Shown here: piece by piece, positions 11,925 through 24,800 of the stretch
Layout: each line of letters starts with the position of its first letter
How positions within the stretch are numbered: the first letter of the stretch is position 1
From: Salvelinus alpinus
Taxonomy: Eukaryota > Chordata > Actinopteri > Salmoniformes > Salmonidae
DNA length: 64,000 bases
Direction of reading: 5' to 3'
Assembly (NCBI RefSeq): GCF_045679555.1
Contig: NC_092091.1
Location: 68,289,241 to 68,353,240 of the forward strand
The notes under the pieces: generated by a model
What the model saw: the letters and a program-made list of their open reading frames with translations, nothing else
Databases searched by the model: none
Told to the model about the DNA's origin: nothing
Translations under genes and position numbers: made by a program

Positions 11925-12565
11925 ACCTACACATAATAACCCCATAATGTCAAAGTGGAATTATATATTTATTTTTTCTACAAATCAATTAAATATGAAA
12001 ATCTGAAATGTCTTGAGTCAATAAGTATTCAACCCCTTTGTTATGGCAAGCCTAAATAAGTTCAGGAGTAAGAATGTGCTTAAGTCACAGAATACAGTAG
12101 GTTGCATGGACTCACTATGTGCAATAATAGTGTTTAATACTGTAGTGGGCTAAATCAGGGTCACAGTGATTATTGGTAGTCTTAAACAAATCTACATTGA
12201 AACAAAGTATATACCTCACACACATGGTTATGGGCTTAAAAAAAAGTCACCTATACCATGTCTGATATAGAGTTGATGTATTACATTTTGATTTTGCATC
12301 CCAATATTACACTTTATATACATCACAAAAGACTGAAATATAACAAAACTGTTTGACAGAAACATTGTAATTTGTCTGTTTTAAAAATATATATTTATTA
12401 ATAAAACTATGAATAATATTAATAACATTCCACCCATGAGGCCAAATAGGGTGCTTTGGTCATTGACTGCAGGAAATGGCTACAATGATTTTTGAATGCC
12501 TACCTCGTACCCCACACACAATTATCTGTAACGTCCCTAAGTCGAACAGTGAATTTCAAACAGCG

Positions 12566-12795
12566 CATGCACGCTGACACGGTCGCCAGTTGTACAGTGT
12601 TTCCTCCGGCACATTGCTCCTGCTGGCTTCCGGGTTAAGCGAGCAGTGTGTCAAGAAGTAGTGCGGCTTGGCAGGGTCATGTTTCGGTGGATGCATGTCT
12701 CTCCACATTAGCCTCTCCCGAGTCCGTACGGGAGTTGCAGCGATGGGACAAGACTGTAACTACCAATTGGGTATCATGAAAAAAGGGTAAAAACT
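12566..12795 (+). mobile_element. SINE 3' body inserted in the Tc1 copy
   Basis: GGTCGCCAGTTGTACAGTGT, GGCTTCCGGGTTAAGCGAGC and CGAGTCCGTACGGGAGTTGC are parts of the long salmonid tRNA-SINE body, ending in a GGGTAAAAA tail. The tRNA-like head is absent, so the copy is 5'-truncated. Confidence 0.65.
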
Positions 12796-12885
12796 TTATA
12801 AATAAAGCTAAGCACAGACTAAATCCTAGAGGAAAGCCTGGTTCAGTCTGCTTTCCAACAGACACTGGGAGACAAATTCACCTTT

Positions 12886-13802
12886 TGTCACGTGTGCTCC
12901 CTCTCCGGCCTCTAGGTCACCAGGCTGCTCGTTATGTCGCACACCTGCCACCGTCGTTACGCGCACCTGCGCATCGTCAGACTCATCTGGACTCCATCAC
13001 TTCCCTATATATGTCACTCCCTTTGGTTCCTTCCCCAGGCGTCATTGTTTATTTTTCTTGTTTTGTATTATGTGCCGTTTATTTTACTAAAACACTCACT
13101 CCCTGAACTTGCTTCCCGACTCTCAGCGCACATTGTTACAGAATGACGCCTCACCTAAGGGAAGCGGGAATGACTTTGTGTCCGGGAGCTGCTACAGGCT
13201 TGCATGCCTCAGACAGATCGCCAGGCTCCCCGGCCTTCGCGGGTTCGTCAGGCTCTCAAGCCTCAGCTGGATCGCCAGTCTCCCCTGCTACAGCCGGCCC
13301 GTCGGTCTTTCATGTCTTCACCGGATCGCCAGGCTCCCCTGCTTCCACCGGCTCGTCAGGCTCTCATGCCTCAGCTGAATCGCCAGGCTCCCCTGCTTCC
13401 ACCGGCTCGTCAGGCTCTCATGCCTCAGCTGGATCGCCAGGTTCCCGCGCCTCAGCAGAGGTGATCGGTCCGCTCCTGATCCCGAGATCGTCCCTTTGGT
13501 CGGCGTCTTGCGGCTGGAAGGGGGTACTGCCATGTGTGCTTCCTCTCCGGCCTCTAGGTCACCAGGCTGCTCGTTATAGTGCACACCTGTCACCATCGTT
13601 ATGCGTACCTGCGTGTCGTCAGACTCATCTGGACTCCATCACTTCCCTGAATGTCACTCTCTTTGGTTCCTTCTCCAGGCGTCAATGTTTCTGTTTCATG
13701 TCTGTGTGCTGTTAATGTTTCTTGTTTTGTATTATGTTCCCTTTATTTTCTTAACACTCACTCCCTGAACTTGCTTCCCGACTCTCAGCGCACATTGTTA
13801 CA
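12886..13802 (+). mobile_element. Short LTR retrotransposon (TRIM-like)
   Basis: Two direct repeats bound the element: LTR1 at 12886-13140 and LTR2 at 13528-13802. Both begin TG and end CA, and they share long blocks such as CTCTCCGGCCTCTAGGTCAC and CTGAACTTGCTTCCCGACTC. The 5-bp sequence CCTTT occurs just before LTR1 (12881-12885) and just after LTR2 (13803-13807), a clean target-site duplication. The interior is only 387 bp. It contains a purine-rich tract (GGCTGGAAGGGGG) right before LTR2 and an imperfect 54-bp tandem repeat (about 13323-13432) with a Gly/Ser/Pro/Ala-rich frame. No gag, protease, reverse transcriptase or integrase is visible, so it would need proteins from elsewhere. Confidence 0.85.
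13323..13432 (+). repeat. 54-bp tandem repeat inside the LTR element
   Basis: Two nearly identical units carry CGCCAGGCTCCCCTGCTTCC and CGTCAGGCTCTCATGCCTCA. More degenerate copies precede them from about 13215. Confidence 0.8.
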
Positions 13803-14048
13803 CCTTTCAGCAGGACAATAAAATAAAACACAAGGCCAAATATACGCTAAAGTTGCTTACCAAGACAATATTGTATGTTCCTGAGTTTTGACTTAAATCT
13901 ACTTGACAGCGCTTGAAGAAATGGGATTTCAATAAAAAAATTGTACAATCCAGGGGTGCAAAGCTCTGACTTACCAAGAAATATGCACAGCTGTAATCAC
14001 TGTCAAAGTGTATTCTAACATGTATTAACTCAGGGGTGTGAATACTTA

Positions 14049-14910
14049 CACTACTGTTCAAAAGTTTGGGGTCACTTTGAAATGTCCTTGTTTTTGAAAG
14101 AAAAACATTTTTTTTTGTCCATTAAAATAACATCAAATTGATCAGAAATACAGTGGCGACATTGTTAATGTTGTAAATTACTATTGTAGCTGGAAATGGC
14201 TGATTTTTTTATGGAATATCTACATAGGCGTACAGAGGCCCATTATCAGCAACCATCACTCCTGTGTTCCAATGGCACGTTGTGTTAGCTAATCCAAGTT
14301 TATCATTTTAAAAGACTAATTGATCATTAGAAAACCCGTTTGCAATTATGTTAGCCAGCTGAAAACTGTTGTGCTGGTTAAAGAAGCAATAAAACTGGCC
14401 TTCTTTAGACTAGTTGAGTATCTGGAGCATCAGCATTTGTGGGTTTGATTACAGGCTCAAAATGGCCAGAAACAAATAACTTTCTTCTGAAAATTGTCAG
14501 TCTATTCTTGTTCTGAGAAATGAAGGTGAGAAATTGCCAAGAAACTGAAGATCTCGTACAACGCTGTGTACTACTCCCTTCACAGAACAGCGCAAACTGG
14601 TTCTAACCAGAATAGAAAGAGGAGTGGGAGGCTCCGGTGCACAACTGAGCAAGAGAACAAGTACATTAGAGTGTCTAGTCTGAGAAACAGATGCCTCACA
14701 AGTCCTCAACTGGCAGCTTCATTAAATAGTACCCGCAAAACACCAGTCTCAACGTCAACAGTGAGGTGTTGAGGTGACTCCGGGATGCTGGCCTTCTAGG
14801 CAGAGTTCCTCTGTCCAGTGTCTGTGTTCTTTTGCCCATCTTAATCTTTTATTTTTATTGGCCAGTCTGAGATAGGGCTTTTTCTTTGCAACTTTACCTA
14901 GAAGGTCAGG
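14049..14910 (+). mobile_element. Second Tc1-like transposon, 3' truncated
   Basis: It begins after a TA with CACTACTGTTCAAAAGTTTG, a well known fish Tc1 inverted-repeat end, and continues through the 5' non-coding part and a broken transposase start region (about 14500-14800, short helix-turn-helix-like pieces). It ends near GCAACTTTACCTAGAAGG without the matching right inverted repeat. It abuts the previous Tc1 element directly. Confidence 0.75.
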
Positions 14911-15193
14911 AATTTTAATTAGGAATTTTCTATTACGGTATCTTTACTTTTACAGAATTATGACAATTGGATACCTTTTCCACCACTGGTTAGAGGTAAT
15001 AATACAGACAACAGCAATAACACAATCTTCAAACAGGCCGACTGTTCTCTTTCTTCAAGGCTTCACTATCGACCCGTTTGATCTGCATGTGGTCTTCTCC
15101 ATTTCTCAAAAGCCCCCTTCATTCCTTGAATGTGGAATGAATCTGTCAATAACCAATAATAAACTGCCATTTTTTATTTAGGTTCCCTACACC
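14911..15193. other. Intergenic, nothing recognised
   Basis: No supported gene or repeat family. Confidence 0.4.
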
Positions 15194-15739
15194 CAGTGGT
15201 GGAAAAAGTAGCAGTTGTCAGACTTAAGTAAAAGTATAGATACCTTAATTTAATAGAATGTTCCTCAACTAAAAGTGAAAGTCACCCAGTAAAATACTAC
15301 TTGAGTAAAAGTCTAAAAGTATTTGGTTCTGAATATACTTAAGTATCAAAGTAAATGTAATTGCTAAAATATACTTAAACATCAAAAGTCAAAGTCAAAG
15401 TATAAATCATTTCAAATTCATTATATTACGCAAAACAGGTGGCACCATTTTCTTGTTTTGAAAATGTACGGATAGCCAGAGGTGGATGACCACGCATTCT
15501 TTTGATAAGTGCGTGAATTGGACAATTTTCCTGTTCTGCTAAGCATCCAAAATGTAACGAGTACTTTTGGGTGTCAGGGGAAATTAATGGGGGAAAAAGT
15601 ACATTATTTTCTTTAGGAATGTAGTGAAGTAAAAGTGAAAGTTGTCAAAAAGATAAATAGTAAAGTAAAGTACAGATACCCCAAAAATCTACTTAAGTAG
15701 TACTTTAAAGAATTTGTACTTAAGTACTTTACACCACTG
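15194..15739. mobile_element. Non-autonomous hAT-type element
   Basis: The ends are CAGTGGTGGAAAAAGTA and the inverted TACTTTACACCACTG, typical of hAT MITEs in fish. The flanking 8-mers are CCTACACC (15186-15193) and CCTATACC (15740-15747), an 8-bp target duplication with one mismatch, as expected for hAT. The interior is rich in AAGTAAAAGT and ACTTAAGTA motifs and has no transposase frame. Confidence 0.85.
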
Positions 15740-15787
15740 CCTATACCCTAGAAATAGCCTAAATATGACATACACTAACTATGCTAT

Positions 15788-16056
15788 TCTGGGGTGCCCA
15801 GGTAGCCTAGCAGTTAAGAGTGTGGGGCCAGTAACCGAATGGTCTCTGGTTTGGATCCCGAGTCGGCAAGATGGAAAAATCTGGTCTTTTGCCCTTGAGC
15901 AAGGCAGTTAAACAACAACTGCGCCGATGACATTGAATAAGGCAGCGCCTTGCACCTCTCTGATTCAGAGGGGTTGGGTGAAATGCGGAAGACACATTTT
16001 GGTTGAATGCATTCAGCTGTGCAGCTGACTAGGTATCCCCCTTTCCTTATTCAGTT
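15788..16056 (+). mobile_element. AvaIII-type tRNA SINE
   Basis: A tRNA-like head (GGTAGCCTAGCAGTTAAGAG, then TTTGGATCCCGAG) is followed by CCTTGAGCAAGGCAGTTAAA and by a body with GGTTGGGTGAAATGCGGAAG and GAATGCATTCAG. The ATGCAT is the AvaIII site after which the family is named. Confidence 0.75.
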
Positions 16057-18430
16057 ATATACTGGGGAAATCCTTACTTTAGGTGTTTTCTCCTTCAAGG
16101 AGTGTTTACCGTAGCACCGCTGTATTGATTTCGGGGTTTTGGCAGCTCACAACAGAACAGGGGCAGGAAAAGCAACATTTCCTTAGAATGGGAACCCTTG
16201 TTTCAGTTCTGCTTCCGTTTTTTTTAAGGGAAGGACTGCTTCTAAAATGGGGATGTGAGGATGTGTCAGATGCAAAGCTATGGAACAGATAGTTCTGTTT
16301 TGGTTCTGTGATGGTAAGAGAAGGCAGGGAGGAAGGCCCTACTGCCAAGCGGAAAGCAGCTCTCCACGATCAACTCAACCATGAAGGGTTTAACTCGACT
16401 GGGACTGAGAGCGAAGCTTGAAAGCCTCAATCCCTGATGTCTGCCTGACAGTAAAAAAGCATTGAAGAAATCCCCATCTCTGTCAGGAGAGCTTGTCTCA
16501 GTAGGAAATGGAAGTCTAAGCCATTTAAACTGACAACTATTTCAGTAATGGGATTAAAACATCTAACTAACTGGTTGGATTAGTTTAGAAAAATGTGTTA
16601 TTTATTTTTGTGTAGCATAACATTTAATGAACTCTACACATAAACCCAATCCAATTATGAATTAATTTGCCCCTCTGCCCACTAAATGGCAGAAAGGTAA
16701 GCCTCACTTGAATCCTGCCCTAGATTTAAGGTGCTTTTGAGTGACAGAAGAAAAGTTGAGGCTAGAAACACAAAAAGTTTTGTAGATGAAACAGGGTGAA
16801 ACTTAGAGGGACTTTTCGATCTAGTGGAAGAGTGTAAAAGGTATCTTTAAGAAAGAAAAGAGAACAGAGTAAACTTCAGTTGGAAATGAGATCTTGTGAA
16901 CTCAATTACACGTATTTAGGGGGTCCCTTTGAGTCGGCATTATGTCAGTGGGTTTGTTTGTTAGTCCTAAATGTCAAGTTTCCATCCCCCACATCTGTGG
17001 TTGAAACTGCTCCTCCAGACTATGTACACAAACACTGACTGAACAGAGCCCCTAACATAGCCCCACTGTGGTTACTGGTGAATAGGTGGAGGGTAAAAAA
17101 ATTGTGCACTATGCACATCTGCTTGTCCCTACCTTCGGCCTCAGTCTAAACCGACAAAAACAAAAAACAGAAAACGTAGCGACATCGGTCTCGTCTCTGC
17201 AGCGCCGAAACCCTTTTACTTAATGTGGTCTGTCGAGGGAAAGTCGAGCAACCTCAGACAAGGTCTCCCACGCGTCGATGGAAGCTGTGAAACCTTAAAG
17301 TGCAGTCAGTTTAGCAAAGCTAGACCCACACACATAGATATAAAAAAAGCACAGTTAAGTACAGGCCTTTAGCAGACCATGGACCACATACTGTAGACAG
17401 AGAGACGTTGTGGAATATAAACCATTTCTATCTCCATCAAATCCCACATATTTACCCAACATGTTGACACACAAACATTTGTTGACTCATGTCTGACAGG
17501 TTTGTGGGTGTGTGGTGTTGAAGGAACTGATGTTTGAAACTGGATAGGATTTTTGTGTACCTTTTCAGCCCTCTAACTGGGAATTTACAAATTCAACGTT
17601 TTCATTCTTAAACACCCCCTTCTCAAGTTTTTAAGAAATCCCAAATGTGTGTGGCATGTCATTGTAAAACCCACTGGACATAGGTGTAAGTTATGGCAAT
17701 TGTATTTGCTTATAATATTGCTTTGATTGTATTTGCATTAAAGAATAAAGTACAGATGAAGGAAACCATTACAATTGATCCACTAATTGGTACCAGGTGG
17801 CAAAAACAACAAATGCAAAACAGCAAGAGCCAGCAGTGACAGCTTTGCGCCTGAAGACAGCTTCGACACCTGATATTTGTAAACAGTAGCCAAGTCATAT
17901 CGATGAACAACTTTAGTCATTTGAATTCATACTTTATTACCACGTAGGGCCTAGGCTATAATTATGCAACCACCTCCCACAAAGTTGACGTAGTGATGTG
18001 GCCACTCTATGACGCGTGTTGTTGATACCGAGCTGTGCCGTAGCGGCGCTAGAGAGTGGGTTGTATTAAATGACATTGTTGTTCGATGTGGAGGCAGGCA
18101 GCATACATATATGTTGGATAGTAGGTTGTAAATAGCCTAATGGATATAACGTGCTTGTGGGCACATTATTTTGCGTCCAACCATCGCTCATTCTGAAATA
18201 TCTGACGACCGATGAACGAGGACTCGTCCGCGGCATCGATATCCACCTGACAGCGGTTACAACACAGATGATAAACAACAAAGACCGAACCGAAGTGTCG
18301 CTCTCAGATCCATCCCTACCGAAATCTGTCAGATTCGGTTGTTTTAATGCGAAAACCGCTTTATTGTGCCACCTAGTAATTGAGTTCCACTGAATGTATT
18401 GCACACCTTTTTTTTTGCATATTTGGCGTG
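16057..18430. other. Intergenic region upstream of TBC1D9
   Basis: No gene or named repeat is supported here. The right end grades into the TBC1D9 promoter and 5' UTR. Confidence 0.4.
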
Positions 18431-18709
18431 CACGGCTGGAATCCAATCACCTCTCACGCAGCCGTGAATGGAAGTTTGGAGAGTGTATTTTATTTTTGCG
18501 TGTTTTTAGCGAATAAATAGGGCCTTCATGCTGTCATAGTTCTATACCTACCCTGTAACCAAGTTGTCCTTGTCCAATTGTACGTGTTATTCGGTGGACC
18601 TGCATCGAACCTCAGCCACTGGACAGACCGAACCAGCATTCCAGTTCATTTGACAGGCACCGCCTGAATCAGCTGGATTTGATGTGCTTTTAGAATCAAC
18701 AAGACGAAG
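18431..18709 (+). promoter_or_regulatory. TBC1D9 5' UTR / proximal promoter
   Basis: This is the sequence immediately upstream of the TBC1D9 start codon. No TATA box at a clear distance and no mapped start site can be given. The extent is a guess. Confidence 0.35.
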
Positions 18710-18830
18710 ATGTGGGTGCACCCTGAAGAGGTGTTGCAAGCGGGTGCGTTGTGGATAACCGAGCGAGCAAATCCCTATTTCATCCTCCAGAAACGCAAGG
18801 GCCACGGGGACGGCGGAGGAGGACTAGCGG
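18710..18830 (+). CDS. tbc1d9: TBC1D9 coding exon 1
   Basis: Residues 1-41 (MWVHPEEVL ... GGGLAG). The ATG matches the family start MWV.PEEVL. The donor is G|GTGAGA, phase 1. The glycine run differs in length from mammals. Confidence 0.95.
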
Positions 18831-21800
18831 GTGAGATACATATAACTGTCTCTCTCTCCGTCTCTAAATCATGGATTATTGTAGCCAAGCATAGCTCAAC
18901 TCCACGAATGTTCTATCGTCGAGTTCAGATATACTTGGCTAGGATTATTTAACGCTATTACAGCTGTGATGCAAGCAGTGCCAAACCAAATGATTGTCCC
19001 CTGGCCGGGTCTCTCGCTTGGTTTGGGAGATTATTCATGCCTCACAGATGTTTAGTGATGGAGAGAAGATTGCATGCGTAGTGAGGGATAGAGGTCAGGT
19101 CACTCGGGTATCAAAGGGGTGACAATGGCATGAGGGGATGTAGACCGGTATGAATGAATAGACACGTGACCCTAATAGCCCCTACTACTATATTTTATTT
19201 ATTTAACTAGGCATGTCAGTTAATAACAAATTCTTATTTTACAATGATGGCCAAACCCTCCCCTAACCCGGATGACGCTGGGCCAATTGCGCGCCACCCT
19301 ATGGGACTCCCGATCACAGCCGGTTGTGATACAGCCCGGGATCGAATTGAGATGCAGTGCCTTAGGCCGCTGTGCCACTCGGGAGCTACTATAACTAGAC
19401 AAATGCAGGTGTGATTTTATCTGAATGATTTTATCTGAATGTTTTAGGCTCAGAATAGTCATAGGGCCATTGTTGTATATTTATGGACCACCCCCCACAG
19501 AACTACATGGAGTTGTACCCTTATGGAGTTAGTGGGCATTCAGCAGCTAATGTACCCTATTGATCAGCATCCCAAGATCTGGGCTATTTATGTAGGCCTT
19601 TGTACTTTAGGTGATCCTGGAAAATTGTAACTAATATTGTTGCAAAGAGTAAGCCTTCTATATACCCTTTAAACCATTAAGAAAACAAGGAAAGAAATGC
19701 ATAGATTTGTTAAATAGATAATCATTGACTGTGCTTAGTTCACTCCAATTGTAATCTCATTAGGCTACTAGCTAGCTAACATAAGGCTGGACACATCTCC
19801 CCTGACAGGGAAGACATATTCCAGCACTTGCGTCTGTTAAAAGGCTCCAATAAATGGAAATGAACATGTGATTGATTAGAGCCCAGCACGCCCAGGGAAT
19901 GTTAAAATGGCTGGTGATGTGTCATTCCCCGTACTGAATTTTGAATGCCACTGAGACAACCCATACACAGGGAGACATGCAGAGCAAAGGCACACTCTTT
20001 CTTCCCGGCAGGAGTAGTACATGCTGAATCATCTCTCCCTCTCCTTTCTCTACTCCTCTCCTCTATTCCTCTTCTACTTCACTCACTCATCCAAATTAGT
20101 CCACAGTCACTAGGAGGACTGCTACATCAGGGAGGAGCAATAATTTTAAGGACCATAGGTCCTGTGTCTGCATCTAAAATGGTGCACTATTTCCTATGTA
20201 GTAGGAAATGTAGTCCTATGTAGTCAAAGAGAGTTGGACTGTGTACTGCTGTCCTCAGTGTTAGCCAGCCAGTAATGAATATGACAAGGGGAGACAAAAT
20301 GGCCTGCAAGTATCTCACTTCATTGGTCAGCAACAAGACATTTCGCTGACATTTTACTGATGGACGGAGCCGTTATTTTTCCCGCATGCCAGCGACTGAA
20401 AGTTAGCCCCCGAACCAACACTCTGCCTCTCCCTATTGTCTCGGGGCAGCGACAATAGCGACACAAAGCGTGCGGTGGCGATATGTGATGATGTCATTGT
20501 TATGTGAATACTGAGCGGACCGTGTGGTGTGCCAGTTGGCCTGCTGAGGAGAGGAGAGAGCCCGGGCACAATGACTGGCACTGCCCAGTAAACACCCCCT
20601 TTCAGCGGGCAGAGAAAGCCAAGCGAGCACCTGGTCCTCCTGGGGCATATGGAAGGGCACCAGGGCCAACGCTTTTTGACTTATAGCCATATTTATGAGG
20701 CTACTTGATATGAGGAAAAGTCAACATTATCATTTTTTTGATTTAATTGATTTATAGAGACTGGAAACAGATTTTTCTTTTACAGTTTCATTATAGACGA
20801 CTAGTTCCCCTAAATCAATCTTAAGTCATAAGATTTGAAAAATGTCACGCTTCAATTGTGAAATGTTGACGATAATAATTTGGTAGGTGCTTATATTGGT
20901 TCTATTTCCCACTTGTACAATTGTGTATTAATACACATGTGAATTGGAAATGTTTGTTTTTGCATATCCCCACTCCTTGAGACACCCTCGGAGAGTGGTG
21001 TCTCTGCCAGGGTCTGCCATTATCTTCGGCGACGCTGGAGCAATTTGGGTTAAGTGCTTTGCTCAAGGGCACATGGGCAGATTTTTCACCTTGTCGGTTC
21101 GGGAGTTAGAACTAGCGACCTTTCGGGTACTGGTCCAATGCTCTAACCACTAGGCTACCTTCCACCCCAAATGTTGGATTGTAGCTTATTCACCATATGA
21201 TACTTTCAATGCAAAAATGACACTATCCAAGGGACAATAAGCTAACCTATATTACCTAACATTTCACAATAGTGTGACATTTTGGAATCGTTATGACCTG
21301 AAACTCTACTAGGCCTACATGTGTTGGGTGACTAACATCACGTACACATGATGACATCGCCCTCAATAGACACTTGGACTAGACTTCTAACCATCGACCT
21401 CTTTAACCATCGACCATTACCCACACAATCATCTGCTGCTTTACATCACCTATCTGTCTTATCTGGTGACCTCTGACCTGGAGGTACACATTGAGGCTTG
21501 GGAAAGAAGAAAAGGAATAACACTACAGTTGTGTTACAGGGGGTTCGGTTAGAGAAACATGACTTAAAATAACATGTATGGTGTGACTTCGTATCAGGTT
21601 CTTGTTATTTGAAACAACATTGATTCTCAGCCAGTGGGGTGATTAGGTGCTGTGTCAGTACTTGGGAGAATATAGACCAGTGTTTCTGCTGGTGGTGGTG
21701 CTGGTGGTGGTGCTGGTGGTGCTGCTCCACAGCAAAATCATTACCGCCACGTCCCAAAAAATATTGAACATGAGAAAATATTTCTGCCGATGATAGAACA

Positions 21801-24800
21801 GTCCACATTTACTTTTCCTCTGCAAACAAACAAGTAATGAATATAGAAATCGGGTAACCCCGTAGTAGAATAGTTCATCTTTTATAGTCGGCTTGTTTTT
21901 GTGTGTTCTATGCAAGATAAATATTATTTCCGTGGCACATTCAAGTGCCATAAGGAGGGAAACATGCATTCTGACAAGCAGTCGATGCATGCATATTTCT
22001 CAACTCCTAAATATGCACGAACTGCACCAGGCAGTTTTTAGTGCATTGGGGATATTTGGGATAAATGTAACACTGGTCAATTGTAGGATAACTTTGAGGT
22101 AAAACACCACCATACCTTAAGTACAGGCAGGGGGTGTGTTACCCCGGGTGACTAGTTACCCTAACAGGTAGCTAGCTCTACATTATATTCACTGTGTTTA
22201 TGCATAATAACTAGTTAAAATAATTGGCTAATGATTAGCCCAATAGGGTAACTGCAGACAGGTAGTCCCATGCTTCAGACTATTTATTTGCACTTCTCTG
22301 CATCAGTTGGGCTACAGGTGATAATGCTTATTGCTAATGGCATACCTGATAATATGGACCATGCATAGACTATATGCATTGTCCAATATGTTAAAATATT
22401 TTTTCAAAATAATTTTACAAATGTGTTAGTGCGCTCATTTCTGGAGGTGGAAATTATATTTTAGATGGTGTCAGCATAATTAAATTTTTGGAGTAGAAAG
22501 TCATTTTTTTAATAAGTCACCAGTACTGCGCTACTCAGTCCTTCTCCATAAAAATGATCTGGCAGGGAACCCAGACCCCCAAAGCAAGGGTGAGGAGGGA
22601 CCCTTCCTTCAATCCCCATTGGAACTTCCTCTACACTGCTACACATTTTTCCAGATGAAACACTGAAATAGACCCAACAGAAAGCAGGACGGAGACCGAT
22701 GAAAAGGAGAGGAAAACCGATTGCTTTTGCTCAAAGATGTTTTTTTCCCCCACTCTTGAGTGGAAAGTAGGAACTAGCCGTCTCAGCTGAACAGAGAATG
22801 GAGCTTTACTAAGTAACAATAGGCAGCCCAGCTTCTGACCTTGTTTCCTGGCTTCTCCAATCTATAAAAAGTCCAAAACATCACATGATGCTGGTCTGTT
22901 CTCCAGTCTACTGTATGTAGACTCGGGCTCGTTTCTTTCCATCCCCACCCACAACAAAGGAAGCATTTCTCATCATTGGAGCTTAGTTTCTGTACATCTT
23001 GTTTTTCTTTGGTCGTGTGTGTGTGTGTTAGTTACGTGGGAGGTGTTGAAAGTACAATCAAATGTATAGGAACATATAGTCACAGACAATTGTGTGGTTT
23101 CCCAAAGTTCATGTTATAGATTAAAGGGTAAACACCAAGCTATAGGTCTGGGGTCCGCCTTCTCTTCACCATATACAAAACACCACAGTACAGTAGCTCA
23201 TGTTAACTCTTGTTATTATAGCATGGTGTAGGATCATGTGTTCTGAGGGGAAAGTAGCCCTCTGATCAAAACAAATAATATTGTCACGATGATGTAGGGT
23301 GCACTAATTCATTCTTCATAAAATACCATGCATACTAATCCTCTCCATTGCTGTTGATATCTTAACTGTGTAGATTATTTGGAGTGCGCGGTGTGAGCTG
23401 TAGGTTGCATGCAGTCGTAGAAGTCACAGGATGTTGTGGGTGTCATCCTTCAGTGGGTCTCACTCGTCAGTGGTCTCTTTTGTTGTGCTTGACACCTGTA
23501 TTTCCTGTGTTAACCCCTAACACACATCCCTGCAACACCGCTGGGTTCAGGTCATGCCCTGCCTACCCAACTGAGGTGCTTCACAGGTATTGGTTCAGTG
23601 TTCTGCAAATCCATGTCTTGAGGTAACCCCCATGGTTGCACATGTGTCAGCCCAGCACAAGCACATTCAATTCAACTAGTCAACTCATGTTCTTAGTTGA
23701 ATGTGGTGTTAGTGCTGGGCTAGACCAAAAATGTGCAACCCTGGGGGTTCCAGAACTGGACTTAACACTGTTCAACAGAAACAAGTGTTTGAAACTGAAA
23801 ATGTCATTTTATGCCCACAACATGTTTGTCAGAAAAGCCCAGATCCTGTCATTAGCCAGCCCCAAGTAACAACAACAGCTTCGGTGTCTGTGCTAACCCT
23901 TTGAAATGGAGGCTAACACACAAACCTTTTGTATATCGGCCAAGCTGTTCTGTTCTCTCCCATCTAGTTTATTTTCTGTTTCCCTGTGATTTCATACTGT
24001 AGCTTTGTTCTGCTTTGCCATTGTAGTTAACACTTGAAACAAATAAATATTATAACTGTACAGTAACCTTATCAATGGTGACTAATGTGAAGATACAGTT
24101 GAAAGTTTGTCTGCTGGGTTTTGTTCACGGTGAGTGCAACTACAGGTATAGGCTTAGTTCAGATGGGAAATCTCAAGCCCTTAACACTTGTCAGAACCGA
24201 CGGCCATATTGTTTACGACCATCCAGTGTGAAACCTGAATTGCCCTTACTGCCTATTAAAGGCCCACTCTGTGATATTTACAGCCGTTTTTGATCATATT
24301 CAATTAATATGTTAATGATATATTAATTATCTATTTGCCTTTAATCATTATTTAAGCACTTCTCATTGAATTCGTCCTAACCTTTTATTGCGCCCTGCAT
24401 AGGATTAAAAGAGAGAAAACAGGAGAGAGGAGAATAGAGGGAGGGAGAAATGGAGCCCCAGAGATGTAATTGTATTCAGATGTCTTCATTAGAGCAGCTA
24501 GTGGAGATGAGTGGTGTCCCAGAAGTCCTCCAGCAGACATTATGTATAGAGGGAAGAATATCATCCAGACTGGCTGTTTTGGTTTCTCTTGCTCCATTTC
24601 TGCATGTCTATCTCTCTCCCTGTCTGTCTCTGTCCCCCTCTCTCCCCATATTGCTCTTTTCGTCTATCTCGGTCTGTGTGACTCATAGAATTGTATGCGT
24701 CCGATGCGCCACTGGCAAAAAGCTGTCGTGGCAATGGTAAAATTCCCAATAGGGAATAAAGTTTCGGGGCAAACTGTGGAATATGGCAGTCAAAAAGCTT

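Larger units (their letters stand above)
11925..14046 (+). mobile_element. Tc1-like transposon carrier, split by later insertions
   Basis: Pieces of one salmonid Tc1-like element are found at about 11925-12144 (ACCCCATAATGTCAAAGTGG, then AAGTATTCAACCCCTTTGTT), 12486-12565, 12796-12885 (CAGACACTGGGAGACAAATT) and 13803-14046 (CAGCAGGACAATA to ACTCAGGGGTGTGAATACTT). The order and orientation are those of one element interrupted by a SINE fragment and an LTR element. A further segment at about 12145-12485 does not match the expected element and is of unknown origin. The outermost ends are missing. Family membership is from memory of salmonid repeats. Confidence 0.65.
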
